A stretch of 64,000 nt of DNA from Alteromonas sp. 5E99-2 (GCF_017368475.1 NZ_JAFNJE010000009.1:1-64000), one strand, 5' to 3'; positions 1 to 9,402 are shown, counted from the first letter of the stretch. The notes: generated from the letters alone by a model not told the origin. Numbers and translations: made by a program.

Positions 1-21
1 AGCACTGCCCGAAGGGTTCAA

Positions 22-106
22 TTAGGGCCTCACTGCTCTTTGTTACTTGCTTTTGACTCAGAACCACTGAGCCTGCAAGCAAGTGCCGCGGTCAGTAAGG
101 CCCTAA
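22..106. repeat. Nested inverted-repeat element (MITE/REP-like)
   Basis: Three nested pairs of arms are visible. The outer arm TTAGGGCCTCACTG (22-35) pairs with 93-106 with one mismatch. The middle arm ACTTGCTT (45-52) pairs perfectly with 77-84. The inner arm CTCAG (57-61) pairs with CTGAG (67-71). There is no reading frame inside. The structure resembles the short non-coding palindromic repeats scattered between genes in Alteromonadales. Whether it recurs in this genome cannot be seen from one window. Confidence 0.55.
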
Positions 107-164
107 ATGAACAAAACTTGTACAGCAAAGATCAACACGCCCTAGTTAAACATGGAGTTAAAAA

Positions 165-926
165 ATGAAAAAAATCGAAGACATGACAGTTAAAGACATG
201 GCGTTGTTATCGGGCGTTACCATTCGAACTCTTCATCATTACGATGATATTGGTTTGCTTAAAGCCAATAGAACCGAATCCGGTTACCGTATATACACTG
301 AGAAGCACGCCTTAAGGTTACAGCAAATATTGATTCAAAAATCCTTTGGCTTGCCTTTAGAAGATATAGCCAGAAATTTAGATGATGCTAATTTCGATAC
401 GCTCTTAAGTTTGCAACAACAAAGAAATGCTGTGGTTAAACAAGCAGAAAATATAAACGCAATGGTAGAAGCAATCGATATGGCAATTAAACAGTTAACG
501 GATGAAGCCAATATTGATTTGAGGGATATATTTAAAGGGTTTGACCCTTCTTTGTATGAAGAGGAAGTAGAACAAAAGTGGGGTGGGACTGAGTTCTATA
601 AAGAGAGTCAAAACAAGACAAAGGACTATACACCTCAAGATTGGGAGCGTATTAAGCGTGAAGAAAATGCTATTTGGCAAGATGCAGCACATGCCCTTCG
701 TTCAGGAGTTGCACCTACAAATCAAGTGGCCTTGGAATTGGCCCAAAGGTATCGAAAGCACATTGATAACTGGTTTTATACCACATCAGTTTCGGGCTTT
801 GCCGCGCTTGCGGAACTCTGGGAAAGTGACGCAAGATTTATTGCTAACATTGATAAATTTGAAACAGGTTTAGCGAAGTGGATTGCAACGGCTGTTCGAG
901 CTAACTATGGTTATTCAAATGAATAA
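165..926 (+). CDS. MerR-family regulator with C-terminal TipAS ligand-binding domain
   Basis: 253 residues. The N-terminal ~75 residues are a MerR winged helix: TIRTLHHYDDIGLL followed by a GYRIY wing. A coiled coil spans roughly 80-120. The C-terminal ~130 residues fit the TipAS domain, which in the TipA family binds drug-like ligands and couples them to transcription activation. The start has a GGAG-type ribosome site 8 bases upstream. The gene is monocistronic, followed by a terminator and facing the DUF3379 gene. No MerR-type 19-20 bp dyad was recognised, so the target is unknown; autoregulation is likely from the family. Confidence 0.85.
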   Translation: MKKIEDMTVKDMALLSGVTIRTLHHYDDIGLLKANRTESGYRIYTEKHALRLQQILIQKSFGLPLEDIARNLDDANFDTLLSLQQQRNAVVKQAENINAMVEAIDMAIKQLTDEANIDLRDIFKGFDPSLYEEEVEQKWGGTEFYKESQNKTKDYTPQDWERIKREENAIWQDAAHALRSGVAPTNQVALELAQRYRKHIDNWFYTTSVSGFAALAELWESDARFIANIDKFETGLAKWIATAVRANYGYSNE

Positions 927-942
927 TTGAAACTGAATCAAT

Positions 943-975
943 AAAAAAGCCGCACCTCATGGGTACGGCTTTTTA
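943..975. terminator. Bidirectional rho-independent terminator
   Basis: AAAAAGCCG pairs with CGGCTTTTT across an 8-13 base centre containing ACC/GGT, with an A-run on one side and a T-run on the other. It lies between the convergent MerR and DUF3379 genes and can serve both. Confidence 0.85.
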
Positions 976-989
976 TTAAAACACATTAA

Positions 990-1688
990 TTAAGCGCGAT
1001 TCATACTGGCTTTAACTTTCTTTGTTATCTCAGTGATATCTGTGTTTTTATCGCCTACCACCATGACATTAGCTCGTTGTGATCTAAAACCTTCCCCAGT
1101 GTAGGAATCCTCAGAAAAACGTTCTGGTAATGCTGAATCCTTATCATAAGGAGTAAAAAACACAGATACTGGACCATCGTCTGTATCGACAACAACGTGT
1201 AGTGATTTTACAAAATCCAATCGACAAAAGTTTGCAGAGTAAATTCTACCAATATCACCAATAAGTTGTGCCCCCATAGAAGACAGCTTGTCGTTGACTT
1301 CCTCAATAGAGACTTCGCTAGCTTGAGTAAACTCAGCTGGTGAATGGTTCATGTGGGCTATCGCAGCATGACCTAAATCTTGTTGAGTTGGCGACCACAT
1401 GGTAAAGGTCATGCCAATTACGAAAGCAACTGATGCTGCCATCGCTAAATGCACTCTTGAACGCTTTTTCTGGCGAGCAAGATCTTGAAATGTGCTTTGC
1501 AAAATTAGCTTGTCTGCTAAATCGCTTGGAACTGGGATATCCACGGCTGACTTAATTTTTTCATTAAGAGCACGGGTTTCTTGCCAAAATTTTTGGCTAG
1601 ATTCATTGCTTTCCGCTTCCTGTAATAAATCTTCATCGCGAGAATCTGGATCTTCATATATTCGGCGTCTAAATTCTAACTCACCCAT
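990..1688 (-). CDS. DUF3379 protein, putative anti-sigma partner of the ECF sigma factor
   Basis: 232 residues. An acidic cytoplasmic N-terminus (about 1-85) resembles anti-sigma N-termini. One membrane segment follows at about 80-98 (LAMAASVAFVIGMTFTMW), then a periplasmic domain of about 130 residues. DUF3379 proteins are typically encoded directly after an ECF sigma factor, as here, where the genes overlap by 8 bases. The inferred role is to hold the sigma factor at the inner membrane until an envelope signal arrives. There is no HxxxCxxC zinc motif, so it is not a ZAS-type anti-sigma factor. The actual signal is unknown. Confidence 0.75.
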   Translation of the reverse strand: MGELEFRRRIYEDPDSRDEDLLQEAESNESSQKFWQETRALNEKIKSAVDIPVPSDLADKLILQSTFQDLARQKKRSRVHLAMAASVAFVIGMTFTMWSPTQQDLGHAAIAHMNHSPAEFTQASEVSIEEVNDKLSSMGAQLIGDIGRIYSANFCRLDFVKSLHVVVDTDDGPVSVFFTPYDKDSALPERFSEDSYTGEGFRSQRANVMVVGDKNTDITEITKKVKASMNRA

Positions 1689-2235
1689 TTGCCTGGCCTC
1701 GTAAAACAGGTTGTTCTAATGATTCTTTTAATTGACTGCGCGCTCTAAACAAACGCGTATTGACGGTATTCTTGTTCAACGACAGTTGTTCAGCAATTTC
1801 TTCACCGGTAAAGCCAAAAATAACTTGTAGCATTAATGGGTCTCGGTATTCTTCATCTAATTTAGAAATGTGCTTTCTTACTTCGTCATTGGTATGAGAC
1901 GCCTCTAAAGATGCTGAGTGGTCTTCTACATGAACATCGTCTATATCAACTAAATCGAATTGTTTACGTTCGAAACGCCGTGCGTTTTCTCGTCTTAAAA
2001 TAGTAATCAACCACGATTTCGCGGCTTTTTCGTCTTTTAAAGAGTCGAGCGAACGCCATGCGCGTAAGAAAGTCTCTTGCACTACATCTTCGGCTATCGC
2101 TTTATTTCCAATCAGCCAATATGCATATCTGTATATGTCTGTATGGAGAGCGCGTACTAATGATTCGTAACGTTGTTGTTTTTTCATAACGTCAGATAAG
2201 ACCGTTACCTTGTCATTTTTATTTCGCTTGAACAT
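1681..2235 (-). CDS. ECF-type RNA polymerase sigma factor
   Basis: 184 residues. Region 2 is recognisable (YRYAYWLIGNKAIAEDVVQE, FLRAWRSL), as is region 4 (EYRDPLMLQVIFGFTGEEIA, then LNKNTVNTRLFRAR). This is the architecture of group 4 sigma factors. The first ATG has a GCGGA site about 8 bases upstream; an internal Met at residue 17 is an alternative start. It overlaps the DUF3379 gene, so the two should be co-expressed and act as a sigma/anti-sigma pair. A good sigma-70-like promoter lies just upstream, so the pair need not depend on the bat operon that precedes it. Confidence 0.9.
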   Translation of the reverse strand: MFKRNKNDKVTVLSDVMKKQQRYESLVRALHTDIYRYAYWLIGNKAIAEDVVQETFLRAWRSLDSLKDEKAAKSWLITILRRENARRFERKQFDLVDIDDVHVEDHSASLEASHTNDEVRKHISKLDEEYRDPLMLQVIFGFTGEEIAEQLSLNKNTVNTRLFRARSQLKESLEQPVLRGQANG

Positions 2236-2252
2236 AAAATTGTCCGCAATTA

Positions 2253-2281
2253 TTTATAAGTGTGTACGAGTGTGATGTCAC
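2253..2281 (-). promoter_or_regulatory. Putative sigma-70 promoter for the ECF sigma gene
   Basis: Read on the minus strand: GTGACA (-35, 2276-2281), a 17-base spacer, and TATAAA (-10, 2253-2258). It sits between the batD stop and the sigma-factor start and implies a very short leader of about 10 bases. Confidence 0.5.
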
Positions 2282-2303
2282 AGGGTGTATTATTATCTTT
2301 ACC

Positions 2304-3989
2304 TTATAACTTGTACAAAGGTTCCAGTCCACCAGTATTCGCGTTTGCTGGTTTTGCTTTTTTAGATAATGCATTAATGGCTGATTTTAACTCTTCACCA
2401 TCTACATTGCTTCTCTTTTCGCTATATAATCCAGACATATATCTGGATAAAGCTTGGTTTAGAGAGTCATATTGAGGGTCTTTTAACGCTTCTGCTAGAC
2501 TGTCGTACTGTTTGTTGTCTTGCTTTTGTAACCAAGCTAATAATTGAGACTGTATTTTTCCCGACTCTTTATTATCAATTGCCGAGTGTAATGTGCCTGT
2601 TGAAATCGGTAAGGTTACTGATTTGGTTTTAACGTCCAACCTTGCTGTTGGTGGTTTATTTTTGCTGCGTAGTAATAAGAATAAGGTTATTAGCCACAAA
2701 GCACCTAAAACGCCGGACACAATTTGCCACAGTAATAGCTGTTGCTTGTTTTCTACCAATACCGGTGCTGGTTGAGCGACAACTTCAGGTGCAGATTCAA
2801 ACTCTTGCGTCTGACTAGGGGAGCCCTTATTCGCTGCGGATTCAGCCGCTGGAAGCACTTGAAATGAACGAGCGGGAATAGAGGCGACTTCTGTCTGTCC
2901 TGTTCTTGTATTAAACCAGGTGACTTCTACGCCGGGAATAACTAATGTACCTTCTTTTGAAGGAATAATTGCAGTAGATTCTTTGCGCTGAGATAAAATA
3001 ACCCCGTCTTTTTGTGCTGATGCCGTTGATGGTTGGTCTGGGTAATGTTTCACAAATGGAGGGTAAAACTGCTCTATTTCAGGCAGTTGTTCTTTGTTTT
3101 GACCGGCAACTGTCAGGGTTAGAGTGCGAGTGATGGGTTCTCCCACCATAAATTTCTCGTCATTAGACCATTCTTCTGAAAGTGCGACATATTCACTGGG
3201 TAACCATTTTGCTGTAAAGCTACTTGGAATAGGCTTTACATTGATCTGGGTTGCTGGGCCTCGTCTGACGATATTTTGAGTCCGACTGAATCGAGAATAT
3301 GATTGGCTACTACTGGGTAAAAATACGTTGCCCGAAAATACGGGTCCTTGTAGCTCAAATTGGCCTGATTTTTCCGGCGCGATAACATAAGTTCTTTCAA
3401 TAATTTGAAAACGCTTACCGTTAATGATGTCAGAATATTGGTTGTCTTCTCCAACTTGCTCTATAGATGCGTCTTCTAAAGCTGGCCCCTGTAAACTTCC
3501 ACTTTCAATGTTTTGCGCCATATGTAGTTTCACGACATATTTTACGTGTTGCTGAACATACACATCATCTTGGGCTATTTCACCGGTAACAAAAAAGTCT
3601 CGTTGTTCGTTTGCACTGGTATCTGGTACAGGGATAACTTGTACCGCTATTGGCTGGGTAGCACTGCCATCGATATCCAATGAAGGTATAACAAATTGGC
3701 CGATTTTTTTCGGAAGCAGTGTAGTTTGCCAGGTGGTGGTTGTTGTTTTATCAAAATTGACAATACTGGTTCTACTGCTGGTAGACGTGTTACTTACAAT
3801 AAAGTCTTTCAGTAGGGGCGATGAGTCAAACGCATTTCTGTTAACTTTGCCCGTCGCTGTAATTGTTAATATTATGGCTTCGTCCATTAACACCGGATTT
3901 TTATCTACAGAGGCTTCTACCTCTAATGCATGAGCGAAAGGCGTAGCTAAAAATGCTAGGGTAATAATGAGTAGGGTGCGCTTTACCAT
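2304..3989 (-). CDS. batD: BatD, aerotolerance operon protein
   Basis: 561 residues. A cleavable signal peptide (about 1-21, ending AHA) is followed by tandem periplasmic Ig-like BatD domains to about residue 400. One membrane helix (about 425-445, VSGVLGALWLITLFLLL) precedes a cytoplasmic tail. BatD proteins occur only with MoxR/VWA (Bat) operons. Their exact role is unsettled; they are linked to stress and oxygen tolerance in the cell envelope. It overlaps the BatB/C gene by 7 bases and is the last gene of the operon. Confidence 0.9.
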   Translation of the reverse strand: MVKRTLLIITLAFLATPFAHALEVEASVDKNPVLMDEAIILTITATGKVNRNAFDSSPLLKDFIVSNTSTSSRTSIVNFDKTTTTTWQTTLLPKKIGQFVIPSLDIDGSATQPIAVQVIPVPDTSANEQRDFFVTGEIAQDDVYVQQHVKYVVKLHMAQNIESGSLQGPALEDASIEQVGEDNQYSDIINGKRFQIIERTYVIAPEKSGQFELQGPVFSGNVFLPSSSQSYSRFSRTQNIVRRGPATQINVKPIPSSFTAKWLPSEYVALSEEWSNDEKFMVGEPITRTLTLTVAGQNKEQLPEIEQFYPPFVKHYPDQPSTASAQKDGVILSQRKESTAIIPSKEGTLVIPGVEVTWFNTRTGQTEVASIPARSFQVLPAAESAANKGSPSQTQEFESAPEVVAQPAPVLVENKQQLLLWQIVSGVLGALWLITLFLLLRSKNKPPTARLDVKTKSVTLPISTGTLHSAIDNKESGKIQSQLLAWLQKQDNKQYDSLAEALKDPQYDSLNQALSRYMSGLYSEKRSNVDGEELKSAINALSKKAKPANANTGGLEPLYKL

Positions 3990-5950
3990 TGTTTCTCCTG
4001 AGGTGCAGAGCGAGTTTTTCCGGCACGTTTTTGCGCTTCAAGGCGCATTTTTTGTTGCAATAAAAACGCTGGATCATTGGGAACTCGTCGCAATAATGCT
4101 TCTATTTTTTGTTGTTTTTCTCGCTCTTCGTCGGTGAGAGAGCTTTCATTTATTTGTGCATTTTGCACAGCTTTTTGTTGCTCTAATTCTTCGCCTTGGT
4201 CATTACCTTCATCTGCTTGCTCACCTTCACGAGACTCTTCATCATTGAATTCAGGGGATTCTTCACTTTGTTGTTGACTATTTTCTTCAGATTCTTGAGG
4301 TTGCTCTGAATTTTCAGATTCATTTTCGCCGTTTTGCTGCGGATCCGATGGATTACCTTCGCTGTCTTCTTGCTGTTCATCACTTTGGCCGTTGTCTTGA
4401 TTAGAGTCTTGGTTGTCCCCTTGGCTCTCTTCTTGTCCCTCACTCTGACTATCGTCTTGTTGGTTATCTTCGCTATTTTCACCGTTTTGATCTTGGTTGT
4501 TTTCGCTATTCTCGTCGTTTTGTTGCTCTTGTTCTTGCTGCTCTTTTAGCGATTCCACTAAGGCTTTATTTTGTTCAGCAGCAGAGTAACCAGGGTCTCT
4601 AGATAGCGCATTGCCATAGGCTTCTATGGCTTCGTCTAATTTACCTAACTGCGCCAGTGCATTGCCGGTATTGTACCAAGCATCAGCGCTGTCTAATTGT
4701 GAAAATGACGATATAGCCTCTTCGTAATTACCCTGGCGGTAATGAGCGGAGCCTTGCCACATAGGGTCGTTAAACTCGTTGGCAGCGTCTTCATAATCTT
4801 TGTTCTTGTAAGCATCTAAGCCCCGTTGGTCTTTGTTTTTAAACCAACTTGTGACTGAGTTAGGCGACCCTTTGCTTGGCACACTTATGTCTGCGTCATT
4901 GGCAAAACTGGGGTGAGGATAAAACACCGTGGATGAAAAGGTGAGTACCATAACGGCAATCAAACCGCGGCGGAATAAATAGGCGACAAAGGGAAGGGCT
5001 AGGATAACAAGCCAAGGGCCTAGTTCACGCCATTGGTCACCACCGAGTTTTTCTTCCTCTTCATCATCAGATGCGCTGGGAGGGACAACTGCTGATGTGA
5101 TGCGTTTAATATCACTATCATCGGTTGTAATTTCACTCGCCGCACCACTTGATTGCTTGGCAACGGCGACTAAAGGGCCGACATTCAGTTTTGGAATAAC
5201 AATACTGCCCGAATAGTCTTTAAATAATTCGCCATTAGCTTGGGTTATAGGAGCACCTTCTTTGGTTCCTACCGCTAACACATTGATTTGAAAAGAGGAC
5301 TGGTTTATCCACTCGCTAATGTCTTTTGCTTCGCGAATATCAATTCCATCAGTGATCCAATAAATGGTTCCATTTGGATAACCCGCTTGGAGTAACAAGT
5401 CAGCAGCTAAGGTCAGCCCCGCATAGGCATCGCTACCGCGAACTGGCATGATTTCTGGACTTAGGCTTGGTATCAAGGTTTCTAAAGTTGAAATATCTTC
5501 AGTTAATGGGCTAATGGTAAAAGCATCGCCAGCATAGGCGACTAGACCAATTTCACCTTCATTAATGAGTTGTACTAAGTCAATGGCTTTAAACTTTGCT
5601 CTGGTAAGCCTGTCTGGTGCAATGTCAGTTGAACGCATAGATAACGACATATCCATAACCACAACGTGCCCTTTATCTACAGAAAATACTGGCTGAGGCA
5701 GTTTTTCTACTGTGGGCCCAGCAGCGCCGATGACACCTAGGGCTAATGCAAAGGTGAGTGCATAGGCTAACCCTAATAGGTTGATATTCTTCTGTGATGT
5801 AGGAAACAAATGCTTATACAAATGAGGCGAAATAACACCTTGCCAGTCTTGTTGATTCTTAGGAAATTTGTTTACTAGGATCCATACTAATATTAATGGA
5901 ATTAATGCATAGAGCCATTCAGGCCTTAAAAAGTGAAAATCATTTAACAT
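3983..5950 (-). CDS. BatB-BatC fusion: VWA domain plus TPR protein
   Basis: 655 residues. Two membrane segments lie near the N-terminus (about 10-25 and 60-80). A VWA domain follows with the metal-site motif DMSLS (near residue 98), then a third membrane segment (about 310-335) and TPR repeats (about 375-465, ending near EAIEAYGNALSRDPG). A long Glu/Gln/Asn/Asp-rich low-complexity stretch (about 470-600) precedes a short basic end. In many bacteria the VWA (BatB) and TPR (BatC) parts are separate genes; here they are one polypeptide. Overlaps with both neighbours indicate translational coupling. Confidence 0.88.
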   Translation of the reverse strand: MLNDFHFLRPEWLYALIPLILVWILVNKFPKNQQDWQGVISPHLYKHLFPTSQKNINLLGLAYALTFALALGVIGAAGPTVEKLPQPVFSVDKGHVVVMDMSLSMRSTDIAPDRLTRAKFKAIDLVQLINEGEIGLVAYAGDAFTISPLTEDISTLETLIPSLSPEIMPVRGSDAYAGLTLAADLLLQAGYPNGTIYWITDGIDIREAKDISEWINQSSFQINVLAVGTKEGAPITQANGELFKDYSGSIVIPKLNVGPLVAVAKQSSGAASEITTDDSDIKRITSAVVPPSASDDEEEEKLGGDQWRELGPWLVILALPFVAYLFRRGLIAVMVLTFSSTVFYPHPSFANDADISVPSKGSPNSVTSWFKNKDQRGLDAYKNKDYEDAANEFNDPMWQGSAHYRQGNYEEAISSFSQLDSADAWYNTGNALAQLGKLDEAIEAYGNALSRDPGYSAAEQNKALVESLKEQQEQEQQNDENSENNQDQNGENSEDNQQDDSQSEGQEESQGDNQDSNQDNGQSDEQQEDSEGNPSDPQQNGENESENSEQPQESEENSQQQSEESPEFNDEESREGEQADEGNDQGEELEQQKAVQNAQINESSLTDEEREKQQKIEALLRRVPNDPAFLLQQKMRLEAQKRAGKTRSAPQEKQW

Positions 5951-6935
5951 TGCGCATTCCCAACCAATAAACCTGCGACAAGCTAAGCAAGAAGAGTAGG
6001 GCTAACGCCGCAAGTAGTGGGTATAAAAATAAACTGTGTAGTGGGCGATAGGTTTGACCATCACCTTCTATAGGCTCTAATTGATCTAATAAGGTGTATA
6101 TGGTTTCAAGCTCTTGTGCATTATGGGCCCTAAAATATTGTCCACCAGTACTTTTTGCTAGTTCACTGAGCAGTTTTTCATCAAGATCTCTAGACGGGTT
6201 AACTTGTCGTGAACCAAAAAGACTACTGACACGAAGTGAATCAGCACCAATACCAATAGTGTAAATTTTTACATTTTGTTCTATTGCGAGCTGATTGGCT
6301 TCTTCTGGACTAATGTTCCCAGCGGTATTTTGTCCGTCTGTTAGCAGTACTAACACATTGTTGCTTTCTTCTTTATTTCGAAACCGTTTTACGGCTAAGC
6401 CTATGGCGTCACCAATGGCTGTTTTTTCACCAATTAAGCCAATAACGGCTTCTTGTAAAAGGGTAAATACCGTTTTGCGGTCAAAGGTCATCGGGGCTTG
6501 TAAATAGGCAGTATCAGCGAACAATATAAGGCCCAATCTATCGCCTACTCGACGCTCTACAAAATCGCTTAAAACTGATTTCACCATAGTTAAGCGGTCC
6601 ACGGTTCTGCCATTGAGTTCCATATCTTCTATTTGCATCGAGCCTGACAAGTCGACGGCTAGGATCATCTCTCTGCCTTCACTAGGAACTGTAATTGGGT
6701 CGCCTAACCATTGAGGACGAGCTGCAGCAGTCAAAAAGAGTATCCAAATTACCCATAAAACCAATTGACTGAAAATATGGGTTTTATTGTTTGTGGCCGG
6801 AGCGGATAATTCACTGGATAAGTGAAAGGGCACAGTAAGAGACTGAGATTGAGACGACAAGGTTGGTAGTAACCATCTGCATAACACAGGTATAGGCAAT
6901 GCGGCGAACACCCACACCCATTCAAAACTAAACAT
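5940..6935 (-). CDS. batA: BatA-type VWA domain membrane protein
   Basis: 331 residues from the chosen start at 6935 (MFSFEW), which has a GAGG site 8 bases upstream. An upstream in-frame ATG at 6959 lacks such a site. The order is an N-terminal helix, a second helix near 55-70, a VWA domain with DLSGS metal-site motif and the LLTDGQNTAG segment, and a C-terminal helix. This is the BatA layout: a membrane-anchored VWA domain facing the periplasm. It overlaps the DUF4381 gene by 8 bases and the BatB/C gene by 11. Confidence 0.88.
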   Translation of the reverse strand: MFSFEWVWVFAALPIPVLCRWLLPTLSSQSQSLTVPFHLSSELSAPATNNKTHIFSQLVLWVIWILFLTAAARPQWLGDPITVPSEGREMILAVDLSGSMQIEDMELNGRTVDRLTMVKSVLSDFVERRVGDRLGLILFADTAYLQAPMTFDRKTVFTLLQEAVIGLIGEKTAIGDAIGLAVKRFRNKEESNNVLVLLTDGQNTAGNISPEEANQLAIEQNVKIYTIGIGADSLRVSSLFGSRQVNPSRDLDEKLLSELAKSTGGQYFRAHNAQELETIYTLLDQLEPIEGDGQTYRPLHSLFLYPLLAALALLFLLSLSQVYWLGMRNVK

Positions 6936-7425
6936 GGCCGACCTCATTTTTGTAGGCAATGAGCTTGTTTAAGTCAACGGCCTTTAACCACGTTGATGTG
7001 AGCTCAAATATGAGTGCTGAGTTTGATTCTGGGTTTGGCATATAATGAGACTGCGCAAAAAGAGTCAGTTGTTCAGTTGTTAGTTTGTTCTGACTCGATG
7101 TTTTTAGCGAATTAAACAAAAATTCAACCCATTGTGAACCATGTAATTTGGCGATAGGCTCTCTTCCGCAGTAACTAATGCACGTACGTTTTAATAAAGT
7201 ACTGGCTTGAGAAACGCTAAGGGTATTCGTAGCGTTAGCGTGTTTGAGTTGTGCTAATGCTGTTTTTCGCACTGCATTGCGTTTAACGTTTTTTGCAATG
7301 ATGACGAAAAGTAATACAACTAACAGTAATACAATAGAAATAACGGCCCACCAGCCCCATGCCAGAGGCCAGATGTTTACAGAGCTCGGCTCTGCGATGT
7401 CAGCTAGATTATCCAGTGGATTCAT
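6928..7425 (-). CDS. DUF4381 membrane protein of the Bat operon
   Basis: 165 residues. One membrane helix at about 22-47 (WAVISIVLLLVVLLFVIIA) is followed by a basic, helical cytoplasmic domain. DUF4381 proteins are found almost only between the DUF58 and BatA genes of such operons, as here. The 4-base ATGA overlap with the DUF58 gene and the 8-base overlap with BatA point to tight co-translation. The biochemical function is unknown. Confidence 0.82.
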   Translation of the reverse strand: MNPLDNLADIAEPSSVNIWPLAWGWWAVISIVLLLVVLLFVIIAKNVKRNAVRKTALAQLKHANATNTLSVSQASTLLKRTCISYCGREPIAKLHGSQWVEFLFNSLKTSSQNKLTTEQLTLFAQSHYMPNPESNSALIFELTSTWLKAVDLNKLIAYKNEVGHV

Positions 7426-8396
7426 TTGGGTATACCGCTGTGTGTTTTTATTTGGTCGAGTAAGAATTCACCAGCACTAATGGGTAAGTATTGATTCACA
7501 TAAGGCATTAACAGTGAATCTAAACGCTGTTGCTTTTTGGCCCTTTCTTTTGAATAGGCATTATGAGATGCCGCAGAACCTAGGGTGACGGTTTCTGACG
7601 AAAACGCAGATTTTAGCGAAAGCCTACGCCCTTTAGCTGAAGCTGGAAGAGTGATTTCAATGGGGTCGAAAATATCGATTGCATGGACTTCACAATGACG
7701 GTGAATATCACTTATGTACTTAGAGCATGTTTCATTTAACTGCTCAAAATCCGACAGTATATAAACCAAACTTCCAGGCTTGGCTAACCGTCTTAAACGC
7801 ATTAGGCTTTGCTCAAACACATTTTCTTTGTTCGCAGACGTTTCAGCAGCACTGGTTGAAGCTTGTGAATGAACCGAAGTTAGGCCGTGAAATAAGGCAA
7901 GGGCTGCTTTTTTCCGACTTTTGGGTTTAATTTCTATATGGTCGTTGTCATTAAATAAAATTGCGCCTAATTTGTCGCCGCGATTCACCGCAGTCCAACC
8001 TAAAAGGCTAGCAAAGTGGGCAGCTTGTACCGACTTTAAAAACAACTGAGTACCAAACTTCATACTGTTGCTAGCATCACAAAGAATAAAGACAGGGCGC
8101 TCTCGCTCTTCTCGGTAAATTTTAGTGTGGGTTTTACCCGTACGTGCAGTAACCCGCCAATCGATAGCTCGAATGTCGTCACCGGCTTGATAGTGGCGCG
8201 CTTCATCAAACTCCATACCTCTGCCTTTGATGGCGCTCACATAGCCACCGGACAAATGGGCTTTTACTTTTGATAAAGGCGACATATCGAGTAATTTGGT
8301 ATAACTTTGGTAGAACAATAACTCGCGGGTGCCTAAGTTTACACCGTCGGCTGATAAAGCCGCGAGTTGTTGTGTCATTTTATTCACATTATTCAT
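7422..8396 (-). CDS. DUF58 domain protein (VWA-like), Bat operon
   Basis: 324 residues, soluble. The DUF58 signature GRGMEFDEARHYQAGDDIR, followed by IDWRVTAR, is at about residues 58-84, and a degenerate VWA fold follows (FILCDASNSM). DUF58 proteins are the standard partner of MoxR ATPases and are thought to be remodelled by them. The ATG lies directly against the moxR stop; an internal Met at residue 7 is an alternative start. Confidence 0.88.
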   Translation of the reverse strand: MNNVNKMTQQLAALSADGVNLGTRELLFYQSYTKLLDMSPLSKVKAHLSGGYVSAIKGRGMEFDEARHYQAGDDIRAIDWRVTARTGKTHTKIYREERERPVFILCDASNSMKFGTQLFLKSVQAAHFASLLGWTAVNRGDKLGAILFNDNDHIEIKPKSRKKAALALFHGLTSVHSQASTSAAETSANKENVFEQSLMRLRRLAKPGSLVYILSDFEQLNETCSKYISDIHRHCEVHAIDIFDPIEITLPASAKGRRLSLKSAFSSETVTLGSAASHNAYSKERAKKQQRLDSLLMPYVNQYLPISAGEFLLDQIKTHSGIPK

Positions 8397-9353
8397 TTAA
8401 GGAACAGGCACACAATCCAAAATACGTTTGAGTACACCGTTAATAGTGTGTCCTTCCGCTTCCGCTTGATAAGACAAAATAATTCGGTGGCGCAACACAT
8501 TAAAAAATACGGCTTGTATGTCGTCAGGACCGACGAAATCTCGGCCTTGTAACCATGCGTGAGCGCGCGCACAACGCTCTAAAGACAGAGAGGCTCTAGG
8601 GCTAGCGCCAAACTCAATTACTTGAGCAAGACTTGAGTCATAGGCACCAGGATTTCGTGTTGCCATGATCAACTGCACTATATAAGTTTCTAAAGACTCT
8701 GCTAGATGCAAATTGAGTGATGACTGTCTTGCTTCACTAATTTGCTGCTGTGACAAAGGCTCTGGCGTGGCAGATTTTTCGTGTTTGGCTTCGCTTCTGT
8801 TTAACCTTAATATAGTTAATTCTGTTTCGGCGTCAGGGTAATCCAGTTCAAGCTTCATTAGAAAGCGATCTAATTGGGCTTCAGGAAGGGGGTATGTGCC
8901 TTCTTGTTCCAATGGATTTTGCGTAGCCATTACCAAAAACAGCTCTGGTAAAGGGTAGGTTTTATTCCCCACGGTAATCTGACGTTCTGCCATTGCTTCT
9001 AACAAGGCAGATTGTACTTTTGCCGGTGCTCGGTTTATTTCGTCGGCAAGCACAAGATTGTGAAACAAGGGGCCAGATTGGAAATTAAACTCGCCGGTTT
9101 CTGGACGGTAGATATCAGTACCGGTCAAATCCGCAGGCAATAAATCTGGCGTAAATTGAACTCGGTGAAAATCGCCTTCAATGCCTTGAGAGAGTGCGTT
9201 AATTGCACGGGTTTTTGCTAACCCAGGAGGACCTTCTACTAATAAGTGACCATCGGCAATTAATGCGATAAGTAAGTTTGTCGTTAGGGAACGCTGCCCT
9301 ACAATTTGACTGTCTAAATAATCGTGTAGCTGAACAAAAGGCTCCTTCGCCAT
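8397..9353 (-). CDS. MoxR-family AAA+ ATPase
   Basis: 318 residues. It has Walker A GPPGLAKT (about 40-47), Walker B LVLADEINRAP, sensor/pore segments (ATQNPLEQEGTYPLPEAQLD) and a C-terminal lid domain. MoxR ATPases act as chaperones that mature VWA-domain proteins, which fits the three VWA/DUF58 proteins encoded directly downstream. It is the first gene of the six-gene bat operon, with its promoter in the 169-base gap shared with divergent fadI. Confidence 0.92.
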   Translation of the reverse strand: MAKEPFVQLHDYLDSQIVGQRSLTTNLLIALIADGHLLVEGPPGLAKTRAINALSQGIEGDFHRVQFTPDLLPADLTGTDIYRPETGEFNFQSGPLFHNLVLADEINRAPAKVQSALLEAMAERQITVGNKTYPLPELFLVMATQNPLEQEGTYPLPEAQLDRFLMKLELDYPDAETELTILRLNRSEAKHEKSATPEPLSQQQISEARQSSLNLHLAESLETYIVQLIMATRNPGAYDSSLAQVIEFGASPRASLSLERCARAHAWLQGRDFVGPDDIQAVFFNVLRHRIILSYQAEAEGHTINGVLKRILDCVPVP

Positions 9354-9402
9354 ACAAATACTAACCTTTTTATATTTATTTTTTTTTCTAGACCATAATA
9401 CC

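Noticed and set aside
4180-4560. Opposite-strand frames across the repetitive Glu/Gln/Asn-rich region of the BatB/C gene
   Set aside because: They reflect low-complexity codons read on the other strand or in another frame, not separate genes.
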